A stretch of 64,000 nucleotides of DNA from Listeria swaminathanii (GCF_014229645.1 NZ_JAATOD010000005.1:100205-164204); one strand, 5' to 3'; positions 9,786 through 18,111 are shown, numbered from the stretch's first letter. Notes: a model not told the origin generated them from the letters alone. Program-made: numbers and translations.

Positions 9786-10973
9786 ATGGCAAAAGAAAAA
9801 TTTGACCGCTCTAAACCCCATGTTAACATTGGTACTATTGGACACGTTGACCATGGTAAAACAACTTTAACTGCTGCAATTACAACTGTACTTGCTAAAA
9901 AAGGCTATGCTGATGCACAAGCATATGACCAAATTGATGGTGCTCCAGAAGAAAGAGAACGTGGTATCACAATCTCTACTGCTCACGTTGAGTACCAAAC
10001 TGATACACGTCACTATGCACACGTTGACTGCCCAGGACATGCCGATTACGTTAAAAACATGATCACTGGTGCTGCACAAATGGACGGAGCTATCTTAGTA
10101 GTATCTGCTGCTGATGGCCCAATGCCACAAACTCGTGAACATATCTTACTTTCACGTCAAGTTGGTGTTCCATACATCGTTGTATTCATGAACAAATGTG
10201 ACATGGTTGACGATGAAGAATTACTAGAATTAGTTGAAATGGAAATTCGTGATCTATTAACTGAATATGAATTCCCTGGCGATGACATTCCTGTAATCAA
10301 AGGTTCAGCTCTTAAAGCACTTCAAGGTGAAGCTGACTGGGAAGCTAAAATTGACGAGTTAATGGAAGCTGTAGATTCTTACATTCCAACTCCAGAACGT
10401 GATACTGAAAAACCATTCATGATGCCAGTTGAGGATGTATTCTCAATCACTGGTCGTGGAACAGTTGCAACTGGACGTGTTGAACGTGGACAAGTTAAAG
10501 TTGGTGACGAAGTAGAAGTTATCGGTATCGAAGAAGAAAGCAAAAAAGTAGTAGTAACTGGAGTAGAAATGTTCCGTAAATTACTAGACTACGCTGAAGC
10601 TGGCGACAACATTGGCGCACTTCTACGTGGTGTTGCTCGTGAAGATATCCAACGTGGTCAAGTATTAGCTAAACCAGGTTCGATTACTCCACACACTAAC
10701 TTCAAAGCTGAAACTTATGTTTTAACTAAAGAAGAAGGTGGACGTCATACTCCATTCTTCAACAACTACCGCCCACAATTCTATTTCCGTACTACTGATG
10801 TAACTGGTATTGTTACACTTCCAGAAGGTACTGAAATGGTAATGCCTGGTGATAACATTGAGCTTGCAGTTGAACTAATTGCACCAATCGCTATCGAAGA
10901 CGGTACTAAATTCTCTATCCGTGAAGGCGGACGTACAGTAGGCGCTGGCGTTGTTTCTAACATCAGCAAATAA
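9786..10973 (+). CDS. tuf: Translation elongation factor Tu
   Basis: 395-residue GTPase delivering aminoacyl-tRNA to the ribosome. Motifs are [15 protein letters not shown] near residue 18, [12 protein letters not shown] near residue 58, [12 protein letters not shown] near residue 80, and NKCDM near residue 135; domains 2 and 3 are complete, ending [10 protein letters not shown]. The start at 9786 follows GAGGATATTTTAAA; the earlier in-frame ATG at 9759 lacks family sequence. It is followed 15 bases later by a strong terminator, and an identical second copy of that terminator lies about 4 kb away at the far end of an inserted gene cassette. Confidence 0.98.
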   Translation: MAKEKFDRSKPHVNIGTIGHVDHGKTTLTAAITTVLAKKGYADAQAYDQIDGAPEERERGITISTAHVEYQTDTRHYAHVDCPGHADYVKNMITGAAQMDGAILVVSAADGPMPQTREHILLSRQVGVPYIVVFMNKCDMVDDEELLELVEMEIRDLLTEYEFPGDDIPVIKGSALKALQGEADWEAKIDELMEAVDSYIPTPERDTEKPFMMPVEDVFSITGRGTVATGRVERGQVKVGDEVEVIGIEEESKKVVVTGVEMFRKLLDYAEAGDNIGALLRGVAREDIQRGQVLAKPGSITPHTNFKAETYVLTKEEGGRHTPFFNNYRPQFYFRTTDVTGIVTLPEGTEMVMPGDNIELAVELIAPIAIEDGTKFSIREGGRTVGAGVVSNISK

Positions 10974-10983
10974 TATCTGATAC

Positions 10984-11026
10984 GATTCAAACCGACAAAG
11001 TCATTTGGCTTTGTCGGTTTTTTTGT
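10984..11026 (+). repeat. 43-bp direct repeat, left copy (carries the tuf terminator)
   Basis: These 43 bases are identical to 14997-15039. The repeat holds the full terminator stem AAACCGACAAAG / CTTTGTCGGTTT, the loop and the seven-T tract, plus five bases of upstream flank. The bases on both outer sides differ, so the identity has sharp ends. The two copies bracket the AT-rich ABC-transporter cassette. Confidence 0.92.
10989..11024 (+). terminator. tuf terminator
   Basis: Perfect 12-bp stem AAACCGACAAAG / CTTTGTCGGTTT, eight-base loop and a T tract, 15 bases after the tuf stop codon. Confidence 0.93.
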
Positions 11027-11107
11027 GTAAAAAAAGCTGAATAATCTAGTAATAAAGAATTAGTTCATATTTCTAAAAAATTAGATATATACAATTTTTG
11101 ATAATTG

Positions 11108-11116
11108 TGCTATATT
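11108..11116 (+). promoter_or_regulatory. Extended -10 element upstream of the secreted-protein gene
   Basis: TGCTATATT matches an extended -10 (TGnTATAAT). No good -35 is seen 17 bases upstream, which an extended -10 can tolerate. It lies 40 bases before the start codon at 11157 and inside the inserted cassette, so the cassette may carry its own promoter. Confidence 0.4.
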
Positions 11117-11156
11117 TGGAATGCACATAAATAATTTACAGAGGAGAGAGAATGAA

Positions 11157-11564
11157 ATGAAAAAGAAATTAGTTACTTTAGGATTAGCGGGTGCAATATT
11201 TTTATCAGGAATGGGAATCTTAAACGTAAGCGCAGCAAATTATTCGGATACAAAGTTTAGTTTTACACTAGGTAAACTTGGTGCAAATGATTACACTGGT
11301 TCTAGACAAAAACAGAACACTACATCATCTTATGTGAAATTAAATTCAATTGGAAAAGGAACAATGGATACATGGCTTTTAAAATCTAATGGAGCTAGCG
11401 TTCGAAGTAAATATGTGACTGTGAGGCAAGGTGAAAGTAAAAAAATTGCTAACTACGCTTATGAAGATTATGGCAAATGTAATGTTAAATTAGCTGCTGA
11501 AACTAGTAAAACTCAATTTGTTAGAGTTACTGCTACAGGCCTTTGGAGTCCAGATAGTATTTAA
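11157..11564 (+). CDS. Small secreted protein, DUF2712-like, of unknown function
   Basis: 135 residues from the ATG at 11157, which has a GAGGAGAGAG ribosome site; an earlier in-frame ATG at 11121 precedes that site and is rejected. The N-terminus MKKKLVTLGLAGAIFLSG is a classical signal peptide with a probable cleavage after NVSA near residue 27, leaving about 108 mature residues. The mature part is polar, rich in Ser, Thr, Lys and Tyr, with a single Cys, and probably beta-stranded. Its pattern resembles the DUF2712 family of Bacillus and relatives, seen near ABC-2 transporter genes; that match is from memory. It is the first gene of the cassette and is separated from the transporter genes by a stem-loop. 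It could be a secreted effector, pheromone precursor or envelope sensor; no function can be assigned. Confidence 0.7.
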   Translation: MKKKLVTLGLAGAIFLSGMGILNVSAANYSDTKFSFTLGKLGANDYTGSRQKQNTTSSYVKLNSIGKGTMDTWLLKSNGASVRSKYVTVRQGESKKIANYAYEDYGKCNVKLAAETSKTQFVRVTATGLWSPDSI

Positions 11565-11570
11565 ATAATG

Positions 11571-11608
11571 ATAGGGTAGGTTTCTGAATCAATGGAAGCT
11601 TACCCTAT
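11571..11608 (+). terminator. Stem-loop between the secreted-protein gene and the transporter genes
   Basis: ATAGGGTA at 11571-11578 pairs with TACCCTAT at 11601-11608 around a 22-base loop, followed by only a short T-rich stretch (ATTTG). It looks like a leaky attenuator or processing site rather than a full terminator. Confidence 0.45.
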
Positions 11609-11629
11609 ATTTGTAAAAGGAGATTTTAA

Positions 11630-12415
11630 ATGAGTCGATTTTTAAAAATAGAATTTAATAGAGTTTTTAAAAGTAAATCATTTCTTGCTGCTCTTGCACT
11701 GGGAGTGTTAATTGTGCTAATTCAACAAATAACTGTCGCACGTTACTATTCCACGGCAGAAGAAAATGTATTTTTATATTTAACAGGTTATGATACAACG
11801 GGGCTTGGAACAAACCTTTATTATTTATTGTTACCATGTTTAGTGGCTTTAGCTGGTGCGGATTTATTGGGTGAAGATCGGCGTAGTGGCTTAGATATAT
11901 TTTCGCGAATAAGAGGAAATGATAAACAGTATTATTTTTCGAAGAGCATCGTTGCTTTTATTGCTGGAGGGGTAGTATTTTGTTTGCCTTTAATTATGGA
12001 ACTTTGTGCATTAATGTTAGTGTACCCCTCTATACCACTTGATTATTTCGTAGCAGAAGTACCGGTTACATATGGCGCAATGTTTTCTAATATATTTTAT
12101 AACAGTCCGCTTAAGTATGAGTTGATATTTCTTGTAATAGGCTTTGTTTACGGAGGGTTATTTGCTTTAATTGGAATTCTAGTGTCCTTTTTTAGTTCTA
12201 GTAAATATGTAATTTTATTGAGTCCACTAGCTATTTATTATGGTGTTTGGATTGTGTTTTCTTTGATTGGCTATCCAGAGTTTAGTCCGTTTGGTTTCTT
12301 AACTCCAAAGCAAGGTTACCCCTTAAATTTCCATATTATTTGGATAGAATTTCTACTTCTTTTAGTAGTGATAATTATGGGTATTATTTGGAGTGTGAAA
12401 AATGAAAAATCATAA
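11630..12415 (+). CDS. ABC-2-type transporter permease (cassette permease 1)
   Basis: 261 residues with about six hydrophobic segments: near residues 18-33, 60-78, 105-128, 163-185, 193-213 and 235-254. It begins MSRFLKIEFNRVFKSKSFLAAL, the cytoplasmic lead-in typical of ABC-2 permeases of drug, peptide and bacteriocin-immunity exporters. The ribosome site is AAAAGGAG. The stop overlaps the next gene by 14 bases, so translation is probably coupled. It would form the membrane part of an exporter with the ATPase at 13863. The substrate is unknown; the family is inferred from topology and neighbours. Confidence 0.7.
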   Translation: MSRFLKIEFNRVFKSKSFLAALALGVLIVLIQQITVARYYSTAEENVFLYLTGYDTTGLGTNLYYLLLPCLVALAGADLLGEDRRSGLDIFSRIRGNDKQYYFSKSIVAFIAGGVVFCLPLIMELCALMLVYPSIPLDYFVAEVPVTYGAMFSNIFYNSPLKYELIFLVIGFVYGGLFALIGILVSFFSSSKYVILLSPLAIYYGVWIVFSLIGYPEFSPFGFLTPKQGYPLNFHIIWIEFLLLLVVIIMGIIWSVKNEKS

Positions 12416-13100
12416 TTTAGTTCGGTTGAATTTTGATTTTGAAAGAAGAAAATATTTACTGCTTTTATTGATATTTGTTTTTATAATTGTATTCCGCTTG
12501 TTGTACACAAGAAATGTCGAGACAGATGTCCTTTACATTGTACAGAGTTCCGTATCAGTTGAAGTTCTATTTATAATTTTGAGCCCGTTCTGTTTATGGA
12601 TGAATCAAATATTGTGTTTTCAACATAGGGAACTAGCTGTTGTTCGGATTAAGAACAAATATACACTTTGGAAAGTCAATGCAACTGTTATTTTGTGGAA
12701 TGCCTTTTTGCTTGCAGTATTAACTAATGCCTTAAATTATGCAAATAGCGTTATTGTAATGAATTCCCAAATAGTACAAATTTACATTTATTCTTTTATA
12801 TTATTTGGTTTAGGTTTAGTTCTTGTAGGTGTTTTACAGAATATACTACTTGTTGTTACAGGTAATAAGGCAATTGCTTTTTTTGTAGTATTTCTGGTAT
12901 TTTTCTTTGATACTAGCACAATCAAATTGCAGCTAATTTCCAATCTGTTTATAGTGAACCCTAATGATCTTACTGATTTGCTGTCATTTGCTGGGCGAGT
13001 TTTCTGCTTGGTTGGTGGAATTATTGTTTTATTTTTAATAAGCTGGTTGCTTGCAGAGAAAAAAGATATGTTTCGAACCTCGAAAAAGAAGGTGCGTTAA
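12402..13100 (+). CDS. Multi-spanning membrane protein, probable ABC permease subunit (cassette permease 2)
   Basis: 232 residues and strongly hydrophobic, with about six predicted membrane helices after a charged start MKNHNLVRLNFDFERRKY. No enzyme motif is visible. It overlaps permease 1 by 14 bases, and permease 3 begins one base after its stop, so the three form a tight translational unit. It may belong to a DUF2705-like group of bacteriocin-type ABC membrane proteins, recalled by resemblance only. Very AT-rich codon use contrasts with the adjacent tuf gene. Confidence 0.6.
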   Translation: MKNHNLVRLNFDFERRKYLLLLLIFVFIIVFRLLYTRNVETDVLYIVQSSVSVEVLFIILSPFCLWMNQILCFQHRELAVVRIKNKYTLWKVNATVILWNAFLLAVLTNALNYANSVIVMNSQIVQIYIYSFILFGLGLVLVGVLQNILLVVTGNKAIAFFVVFLVFFFDTSTIKLQLISNLFIVNPNDLTDLLSFAGRVFCLVGGIIVLFLISWLLAEKKDMFRTSKKKVR

Positions 13101-13101
13101 T

Positions 13102-13851
13102 ATGTGGTTATTTTTTAAACGGGATATATTATGGTTTCTTCAAGGGAATAAATTGAAAATAATAGGCTTGGTAATACTTCTGGTATTAGCAATTTTGATA
13201 AGTGTTGTTAATACGAAAAATGCATCGGGTACGATAGCAGATGTTTTTCTAGCCTTTTTAAAACAAGAAAATGGAGCAGAAAATCCGCTTACGAGTAGCT
13301 TAAATTGGATTATCATTCAAAGTGTGCCGGTTTATCTATTTGGAAGTTACTTTTATAAGGAATTGTTTGCGCTAGAGGAGTTTATTACTATTCGCTTTAA
13401 TAATAGGATACTCCCCTTTCTTTCCAAAATTTTACTAATCATTACGCTGATGTTGCTTTATTATTTAGTAATTATTGGATTAGTAGTGTTTATTAGTTTT
13501 CTTTTTGGCATTCGTTTGGATGTAGAGCCGACTGTATTGTTCATAGGTTTAAATATGCCACTTTATGAAATTGGGTTGTGCTTTTTTGTTGGTGGGCTAG
13601 CGCTTATCACGCTTCAATTGTTGCTTTCAATAATAATTAAGCCATTTTACGCTATCACAGCAGTGCTTGTCATTATTGTCACCAACTGTTTTATTACTAA
13701 CTCTTGGATTATAGGAAGCGTTTCGAATGTTGCTGGATTTACCGATGTAAATAATTGGCTGTTATTAAGTATTCAATTGGCATATATTATTTTGGCGATG
13801 CTCATTGGCGGAAATATTTATCGAAAGACAGATTTATATAAACTAAACTAG
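13102..13851 (+). CDS. Multi-spanning membrane protein, probable ABC permease subunit (cassette permease 3)
   Basis: 249 residues from the ATG at 13102, chosen because an AAGAAGGTG ribosome site precedes it and the residues before it overlap permease 2. It starts MWLFFKRDILWFLQGNKLK, followed by about six hydrophobic segments, again an ABC-2-like layout. Three different permease-like proteins with one ATPase is more than the usual two, so one may be a substrate receptor or accessory subunit. The ATPase gene begins 11 bases downstream. Confidence 0.6.
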   Translation: MWLFFKRDILWFLQGNKLKIIGLVILLVLAILISVVNTKNASGTIADVFLAFLKQENGAENPLTSSLNWIIIQSVPVYLFGSYFYKELFALEEFITIRFNNRILPFLSKILLIITLMLLYYLVIIGLVVFISFLFGIRLDVEPTVLFIGLNMPLYEIGLCFFVGGLALITLQLLLSIIIKPFYAITAVLVIIVTNCFITNSWIIGSVSNVAGFTDVNNWLLLSIQLAYIILAMLIGGNIYRKTDLYKLN

Positions 13852-13862
13852 GGAGAATATCG

Positions 13863-14507
13863 ATGAATTATATAAAAGTTAATCATTTAACAAAAGTAAT
13901 CAACAACCATACTGTTCTAGATGATATTGATTTTGAATTAAAGCAAGGTGGGATTTATTCGTTCATAGGTCATAATGGCTCTGGGAAAACGATGCTATTT
14001 AGGGCGCTGTGTGGATTTATTGCGCCAACAAGTGGTGAAGTTACAATTAATGGAGTTAATATTAGTAAAACTAAATCTTTTCCAGAAAAGACAGGGATTA
14101 TTATTGAAACACCAGGATTTTTAGCTAATTATACAGGTTATAAAAATTTAGAATACTTGGCTTCTATTCGAAATAAAATAGGAGAAAAGGAGATACTTGC
14201 TGCGTTAGAAAAAGTTGGCCTTGCTGGAAAAGAGGATTTGAAAGTAAAAAAATATTCACTTGGAATGAGACAACGACTTGGCATTGCTCAAGCTATTATG
14301 GAAGATCCAGATTTACTAATATTTGATGAACCAACAAATTCACTAGATAAAGCTGGCAGTCAGAGTTTTATTGACTTGATTTTAGATTTAAAAGAAAAAG
14401 GAAAAACGATTCTATTAGCAAGCCATCATATTGCCGATATTGATGGAATATCAGATGAAATATTTGAAATGGAAGCAGGTCAGATAATAAATAGGAGAAA
14501 AGCATGA
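13863..14507 (+). CDS. ABC transporter ATP-binding protein of the cassette
   Basis: 214 residues, a minimal nucleotide-binding domain. Motifs are Walker A GHNGSGKT near residue 37, ABC signature YSLGMRQRLGIAQ near residue 129 (variant SLGMRQ, typical of bacitracin/lantibiotic-immunity and drug exporters), Walker B LLIFDEPT near residue 153, and H-loop ASHH near residue 184. It lacks the C-terminal extension of BcrA-type ATPases. It lies 11 bases after permease 3 and overlaps the next gene by four bases (ATGA). It would energise export by, or movement of, the three membrane proteins. Confidence 0.9.
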   Translation: MNYIKVNHLTKVINNHTVLDDIDFELKQGGIYSFIGHNGSGKTMLFRALCGFIAPTSGEVTINGVNISKTKSFPEKTGIIIETPGFLANYTGYKNLEYLASIRNKIGEKEILAALEKVGLAGKEDLKVKKYSLGMRQRLGIAQAIMEDPDLLIFDEPTNSLDKAGSQSFIDLILDLKEKGKTILLASHHIADIDGISDEIFEMEAGQIINRRKA

Positions 14508-14986
14508 AAAAAATAATTGGCGGAGTCTTAATTGTTCTATTAATAGGCCTATTTGTTTGGCGCGTGTATGATGTAAATGCTAATTCTTTTTCATATGAAA
14601 ATAAAACACACGCTGATCAGGAAAAATTTCAAATGGGAACTGCAACAGTTAGTTTTGGAAAAGCATTTGTTGTGAATGATGCTGATATAAATAAGTACGC
14701 GACAAAAGATTATTTTAAACAAGAAAATGATGCTCTTTTGCTTGTTCAACTAGAGTCTACAGAAAAAGATATTAGGATTTCTGATTTTCAGCTAGGGTAT
14801 AAAGAATTTGTAACTTTGTCAGATACTACGGCGTCAAGTTATGAATTTGAAGATGGGGTATATAAACATTTGGTAGGGTTTAATATACCTAAAGAATTAT
14901 TAGCAAGGAACAAGACATTCACCCTGGTTACTCCAAGTAAATATTGGAAGAACGGGGCAAGGGATGTTGTGGACATTAGTTTATAA
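14504..14986 (+). CDS. Membrane-anchored extracytoplasmic protein of unknown function
   Basis: 160 residues. One N-terminal hydrophobic segment, KIIGGVLIVLLIGLFVW near residues 3-19, serves as signal anchor; the remaining roughly 135 residues are outside, polar and probably beta-rich. No lipobox Cys and no recognised domain. Its start overlaps the ATPase stop as ATGA, so it is part of the same unit. It is the last gene before the right-hand 43-bp repeat. By position it could be a substrate-binding, immunity or sensor protein for the exporter; this is inference. Confidence 0.6.
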   Translation: MKKIIGGVLIVLLIGLFVWRVYDVNANSFSYENKTHADQEKFQMGTATVSFGKAFVVNDADINKYATKDYFKQENDALLLVQLESTEKDIRISDFQLGYKEFVTLSDTTASSYEFEDGVYKHLVGFNIPKELLARNKTFTLVTPSKYWKNGARDVVDISL

Positions 14987-14996
14987 AAAGTAACAT

Positions 14997-15039
14997 GATT
15001 CAAACCGACAAAGTCATTTGGCTTTGTCGGTTTTTTTGT
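14997..15039 (+). repeat. 43-bp direct repeat, right copy (second tuf-type terminator)
   Basis: Identical to 10984-11026, including a complete terminator (stem 15002-15013 with 15022-15033, then Ts). It ends transcription of the ABC cassette 11 bases after its last stop codon. Confidence 0.92.
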
Positions 15040-15059
15040 ATACCAAAATAAAAATATAC

Positions 15060-15088
15060 TTGAAAAATATCACATTTTCGCATAACCT
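15060..15088 (+). promoter_or_regulatory. Possible promoter for the PRD regulator gene
   Basis: TTGAAA at 15060-15065, a 17-base spacer, and a weak -10 TAACCT at 15083-15088, 54 bases before the GTG start. Confidence 0.35.
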
Positions 15089-15141
15089 TAATGTAGACAT
15101 ATCTTTTTACCTTCTAGACCGAAATCAAGGAGGTAGGCCAA

Positions 15142-17208
15142 GTGGTACAATTTGATGCTCGAAATATGGCGTTACTCGAATCGCTCGTCGTGGCGAATGT
15201 ATATCTTGCACCTGAGAAGTTACAAGAAGAGCTAGGCATTTCCAAACGAACACTTCAATATGATGTGGAAAAAATTAATAAAGAATTAGATAATATAGGG
15301 CTTGATGGCATTCAATCTGTGCGAGGGCAAGGGTATTATTTATTAGAAGAAGAAAAATCAACAATGAAAGAAATCCTTGAAAATAGGGGAGCGAGCCACA
15401 AAGTTTTTTCAGCTAGTGAACGCCGCATCCGTATTTTATTTTTTCTGCTCGTAACAGATGCGCGAGTGATTATTGATACGATTAATGAATGCAATGAAGT
15501 CAGTCGTAACACCAGTTTGCAGGACATTAAACAATTAAAATTAGCGCTTAAACAGTTTAATTTAGAGCTTATCTATGATCGGAAAAATGGCAATATGGTT
15601 CTTGGTGATGAGCGTAGTATCCGCCAATTTTTCATTCATTACTGCATGAATAACGAAGAAATCGCGACCGCAGACCAGTTACTTGATTTGATGAAAATTA
15701 ATCCGATGATAAAAAATCAGGAGCTATTTCCCAATTTGGATACGATTTTTGAAATTCTAGCTGTGACGGAGAAAAAAATCGGTATTCGTTATACAGATGA
15801 AGTTATTGAGCGGATTGGCATTATGATTTTCTTCTTTAAAGAGCGGATGAAGCGTGATTGTTATTTAAATGAGCAGGAAGAACATGAGGTGGAATCTTTT
15901 GATATTGCGCAGGAAATTTATGAGCAATTGCAGCAAACGGAGGATTTTTCAATCAACCATGCGGAAATTACTTATTTAGGTAAACTTTTGCTTGGGGCTA
16001 GTCGTTTGAATGATGATGCGGCCGCTACAGGAAAACTTGATATTATTGTTGAGAAAATTATTGCTGAATTTGAACGCCTTGCCTGTGTGAATTTTGAAGA
16101 TCATCGCAATTTGAAAAAAGATTTATTGCTGCATTTACAGCCAGCTTATTATCGGCTTAAATTCCAAATCGAATGGATTAATCCGCTGCGTACAGATATT
16201 AAACAAAGTTATAGTGACGTTTACGAAATTACAAAAAAATCATTAGAACCGTTAGAAGAATTACTCGGTGAAACAATTCCGGAAGACGAAATAGCTTACG
16301 TGACGATTTTGTTCGGCGGCTATCTTTCGCGTAAAAATAATACGTTAGTTGAGCGCAAAAAGCTGTTAATTGTGTGCTCTAAAGGCGTTGGAACTTCGCG
16401 AATGATTGAACGTCAATTGTCGCAATTGCTCGGCGAACGGGTAGAAATTTTAGAGCCAATTTCGATTCGTGAGTTTGAAAAAGGGCTGTACGCGCCAGAC
16501 TTTATCGTTTCTACATTGCCAATTATGGAACCGAAAGCGCCGGTTTTTATCGTGAGCCCGATTTTAACTGAAGCGCAAAAGCAGCAATTAATGAAGGCAA
16601 TTGCGCCGCACATTTTACAAAAGGATTCAGACGCGCGCATGTTGTCGTCGGTGTTAGACGTGGTGGATCAATATGCCAAAGTGGAAGATCGTGAAAAATT
16701 GGCGGCTAAACTAAAATCGGTTTTATTCCAAGTGCAATCAGATAGCCAGCTAGAAAAATCACCAACACTTGAAGAACTTTTACCGAAAGAACGTATTACT
16801 TTTCAAGAAAGTGTGGCTGATTGGCGTGAAGCTATCCAAGTTGCCTCGAAATCGCTACAACAAGAAGGTTATATCTCGAGAAACTATCAGCATGCGATGA
16901 TTGAAAATATTGAGAAACTAGGCCCATACATCGTCATTGCGCCGGGGATTGCCCTTCCGCATGCTTCGGTGGACGACGGGGCATATCGGGTTGGCATGAG
17001 CTTGCTAAGGCTGGATAAGCCAGTTTCATTTTCGAGTAAGGCGAAGGATCAAGTTAAATTAATTATTGTGCTCGCTTCCATTGACTCCTACACACATATT
17101 AATGCGCTGAGCCAGCTGACTAATTTGATTATGAAACATCACTTGCTTGAGCAGATTGAACAGGCAGAGTCAGCAGCAGAAATTGCCGCAATGTTAACAA
17201 TAAAATAA
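15142..17208 (+). CDS. PRD-domain PTS-regulated transcriptional regulator (BglG/MtlR type)
   Basis: 688 residues starting at a GTG preceded by AAGGAGGT. Domain order: N-terminal helix-turn-helix (LQEELGISKRTLQYDVEKIN near residues 23-42), two PRD modules roughly 85-390 with conserved histidines such as LLHLQPAYYRLKF near residue 330, an EIIB-like domain with the phosphorylatable Cys in LLIVCSKGVGTS near residue 412, and a C-terminal EIIA-like domain with His in GIALPHASVDDG near residue 612. Such activators are switched by PTS phosphorylation. It is encoded immediately upstream of an EIIA-EIIB-EIIC set and is the obvious regulator of it. A strong terminator separates it from its target operon. 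Confidence 0.9.
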   Translation: MVQFDARNMALLESLVVANVYLAPEKLQEELGISKRTLQYDVEKINKELDNIGLDGIQSVRGQGYYLLEEEKSTMKEILENRGASHKVFSASERRIRILFFLLVTDARVIIDTINECNEVSRNTSLQDIKQLKLALKQFNLELIYDRKNGNMVLGDERSIRQFFIHYCMNNEEIATADQLLDLMKINPMIKNQELFPNLDTIFEILAVTEKKIGIRYTDEVIERIGIMIFFFKERMKRDCYLNEQEEHEVESFDIAQEIYEQLQQTEDFSINHAEITYLGKLLLGASRLNDDAAATGKLDIIVEKIIAEFERLACVNFEDHRNLKKDLLLHLQPAYYRLKFQIEWINPLRTDIKQSYSDVYEITKKSLEPLEELLGETIPEDEIAYVTILFGGYLSRKNNTLVERKKLLIVCSKGVGTSRMIERQLSQLLGERVEILEPISIREFEKGLYAPDFIVSTLPIMEPKAPVFIVSPILTEAQKQQLMKAIAPHILQKDSDARMLSSVLDVVDQYAKVEDREKLAAKLKSVLFQVQSDSQLEKSPTLEELLPKERITFQESVADWREAIQVASKSLQQEGYISRNYQHAMIENIEKLGPYIVIAPGIALPHASVDDGAYRVGMSLLRLDKPVSFSSKAKDQVKLIIVLASIDSYTHINALSQLTNLIMKHHLLEQIEQAESAAEIAAMLTIK

Positions 17209-17213
17209 GAGCT

Positions 17214-17252
17214 AAAGCCAGTGTGGTATTAAGTTGCCGCGCTGGCTTTTTT
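17214..17252 (+). terminator. Terminator after the PRD regulator
   Basis: Thirteen-base stem AAAGCCAGTGTGG / CCGCGCTGGCTTT (two G-U pairs) followed by Ts. Confidence 0.85.
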
Positions 17253-17342
17253 GTATGCCCGCTAACAACGAAATGTAACAGTCTATTCTTTGCACTTTCG
17301 AAAAGAAAGGAATTGGGCTTTTTTAAACAGAGGAGCTACAGC

Positions 17343-17348
17343 TATAAT
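17343..17348 (+). promoter_or_regulatory. Probable -10 box of the PTS operon
   Basis: TATAAT, 53 bases upstream of the EIIA start. No convincing -35 is present at 16-18 bases, which fits a promoter that needs the adjacent PRD activator. Confidence 0.45.
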
Positions 17349-17363
17349 AAGAGTGTAAGTTAT

Positions 17364-17377
17364 TGATAGCGCTATCA
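17364..17377 (+). promoter_or_regulatory. cre site (CcpA operator)
   Basis: TGATAGCGCTATCA is a perfect palindrome and matches the cre consensus TGWAANCGNTNWCA at all defined positions but one. It sits just downstream of the -10, where CcpA binding blocks transcription in other Firmicutes. Confidence 0.75.
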
Positions 17378-17401
17378 ATCAGTTAGAAGGGATGAAGAGA
17401 T

Positions 17402-17836
17402 ATGTCTTTTTTGAATAAAGAGCTTGTGAATCTGCATGGAACAGCCAAAAACGCTGACGAAGCTATCGTGCAAGCTGGAGAATTATTAGTGAATGCAGGT
17501 TATGTGAGCGAGCAGTATGTAGAAAAAATGGTGGAATCTTATCATGAAAATGGTGCGTACTTTGTCATTGCACCTCAAATAGCAATTCCTCATGCAAGAC
17601 CAACTGATGGTGTGGAAAACTCTGCAGTATCACTAGTCGTTCTAAAAGATGGTGTGAATTTCGGACACGCCGCAAATGATCCTGTGCGATTAGTATTCGG
17701 ACTTGCAGCAACGTCAAGCGAGGCACATTTAAAAGTCATTCAAAAAATTGTCTCCTTGCTTAGTAACAGCGAGAACATTGAAAAAATGATTCATTCAGAA
17801 GATTATCAAGTAATTGGAGAATTAGTGGAGGGATAA
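17402..17836 (+). CDS. PTS EIIA component, ascorbate/mannitol-fructose type
   Basis: 144 residues, a single EIIA domain of the fructose/mannitol/ascorbate superfamily. The phosphorylation-site histidine is in APQIAIPHARPTDGVENS near residue 63. It accepts phosphate from HPr and passes it to the EIIB encoded two bases downstream. The start follows GAAGGGATGAAGAG. First gene of an operon with EIIB, a UlaA-like EIIC and four enzymes. The real sugar is not known; ascorbate-type EIIC proteins occur widely with non-ascorbate operons. Confidence 0.9.
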   Translation: MSFLNKELVNLHGTAKNADEAIVQAGELLVNAGYVSEQYVEKMVESYHENGAYFVIAPQIAIPHARPTDGVENSAVSLVVLKDGVNFGHAANDPVRLVFGLAATSSEAHLKVIQKIVSLLSNSENIEKMIHSEDYQVIGELVEG

Positions 17837-17838
17837 TA

Positions 17839-18111
17839 ATGAAAATTTTAGCAGTGTGTGGACTTGGTCAAGGGACAAGCTTAATTTTACGAATGAATGT
17901 AGAAACAGTTTTGCGTGACATGGGAGTGGACGCAGATGTAGAGCACATTGATGTATCCGCTGCTCGCTCGATGAACGTTGATATTATCGTGACAAGCCAA
18001 GAACTAGCAGAAACGCTTGGAACAGATACAGGCGCCAAAGTAGTCATCGTCAACAACTATTTTGACAACGCCGAAATTAAAAATGCATTATCTGCAGCAA
18101 TCAATAGTTAA
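17839..18111 (+). CDS. PTS EIIB component, ascorbate/galactitol type
   Basis: 90 residues. The phosphocysteine loop is ILAVCGLGQGTSLILRMN at residues 3-20 (Cys 6), typical of the lactose/galactitol/ascorbate EIIB fold. It passes phosphate from EIIA to the sugar during transport by the downstream EIIC. It begins two bases after the EIIA stop, with the ribosome site GGAGGGATAAT inside the end of EIIA. Confidence 0.92.
   Translation: MKILAVCGLGQGTSLILRMNVETVLRDMGVDADVEHIDVSAARSMNVDIIVTSQELAETLGTDTGAKVVIVNNYFDNAEIKNALSAAINS

Noticed and set aside
10974..15141. Transposon or phage origin of the ABC cassette
   Set aside because: No transposase, integrase, terminal inverted repeats or tRNA target seen; only the 43-bp direct repeats support insertion.
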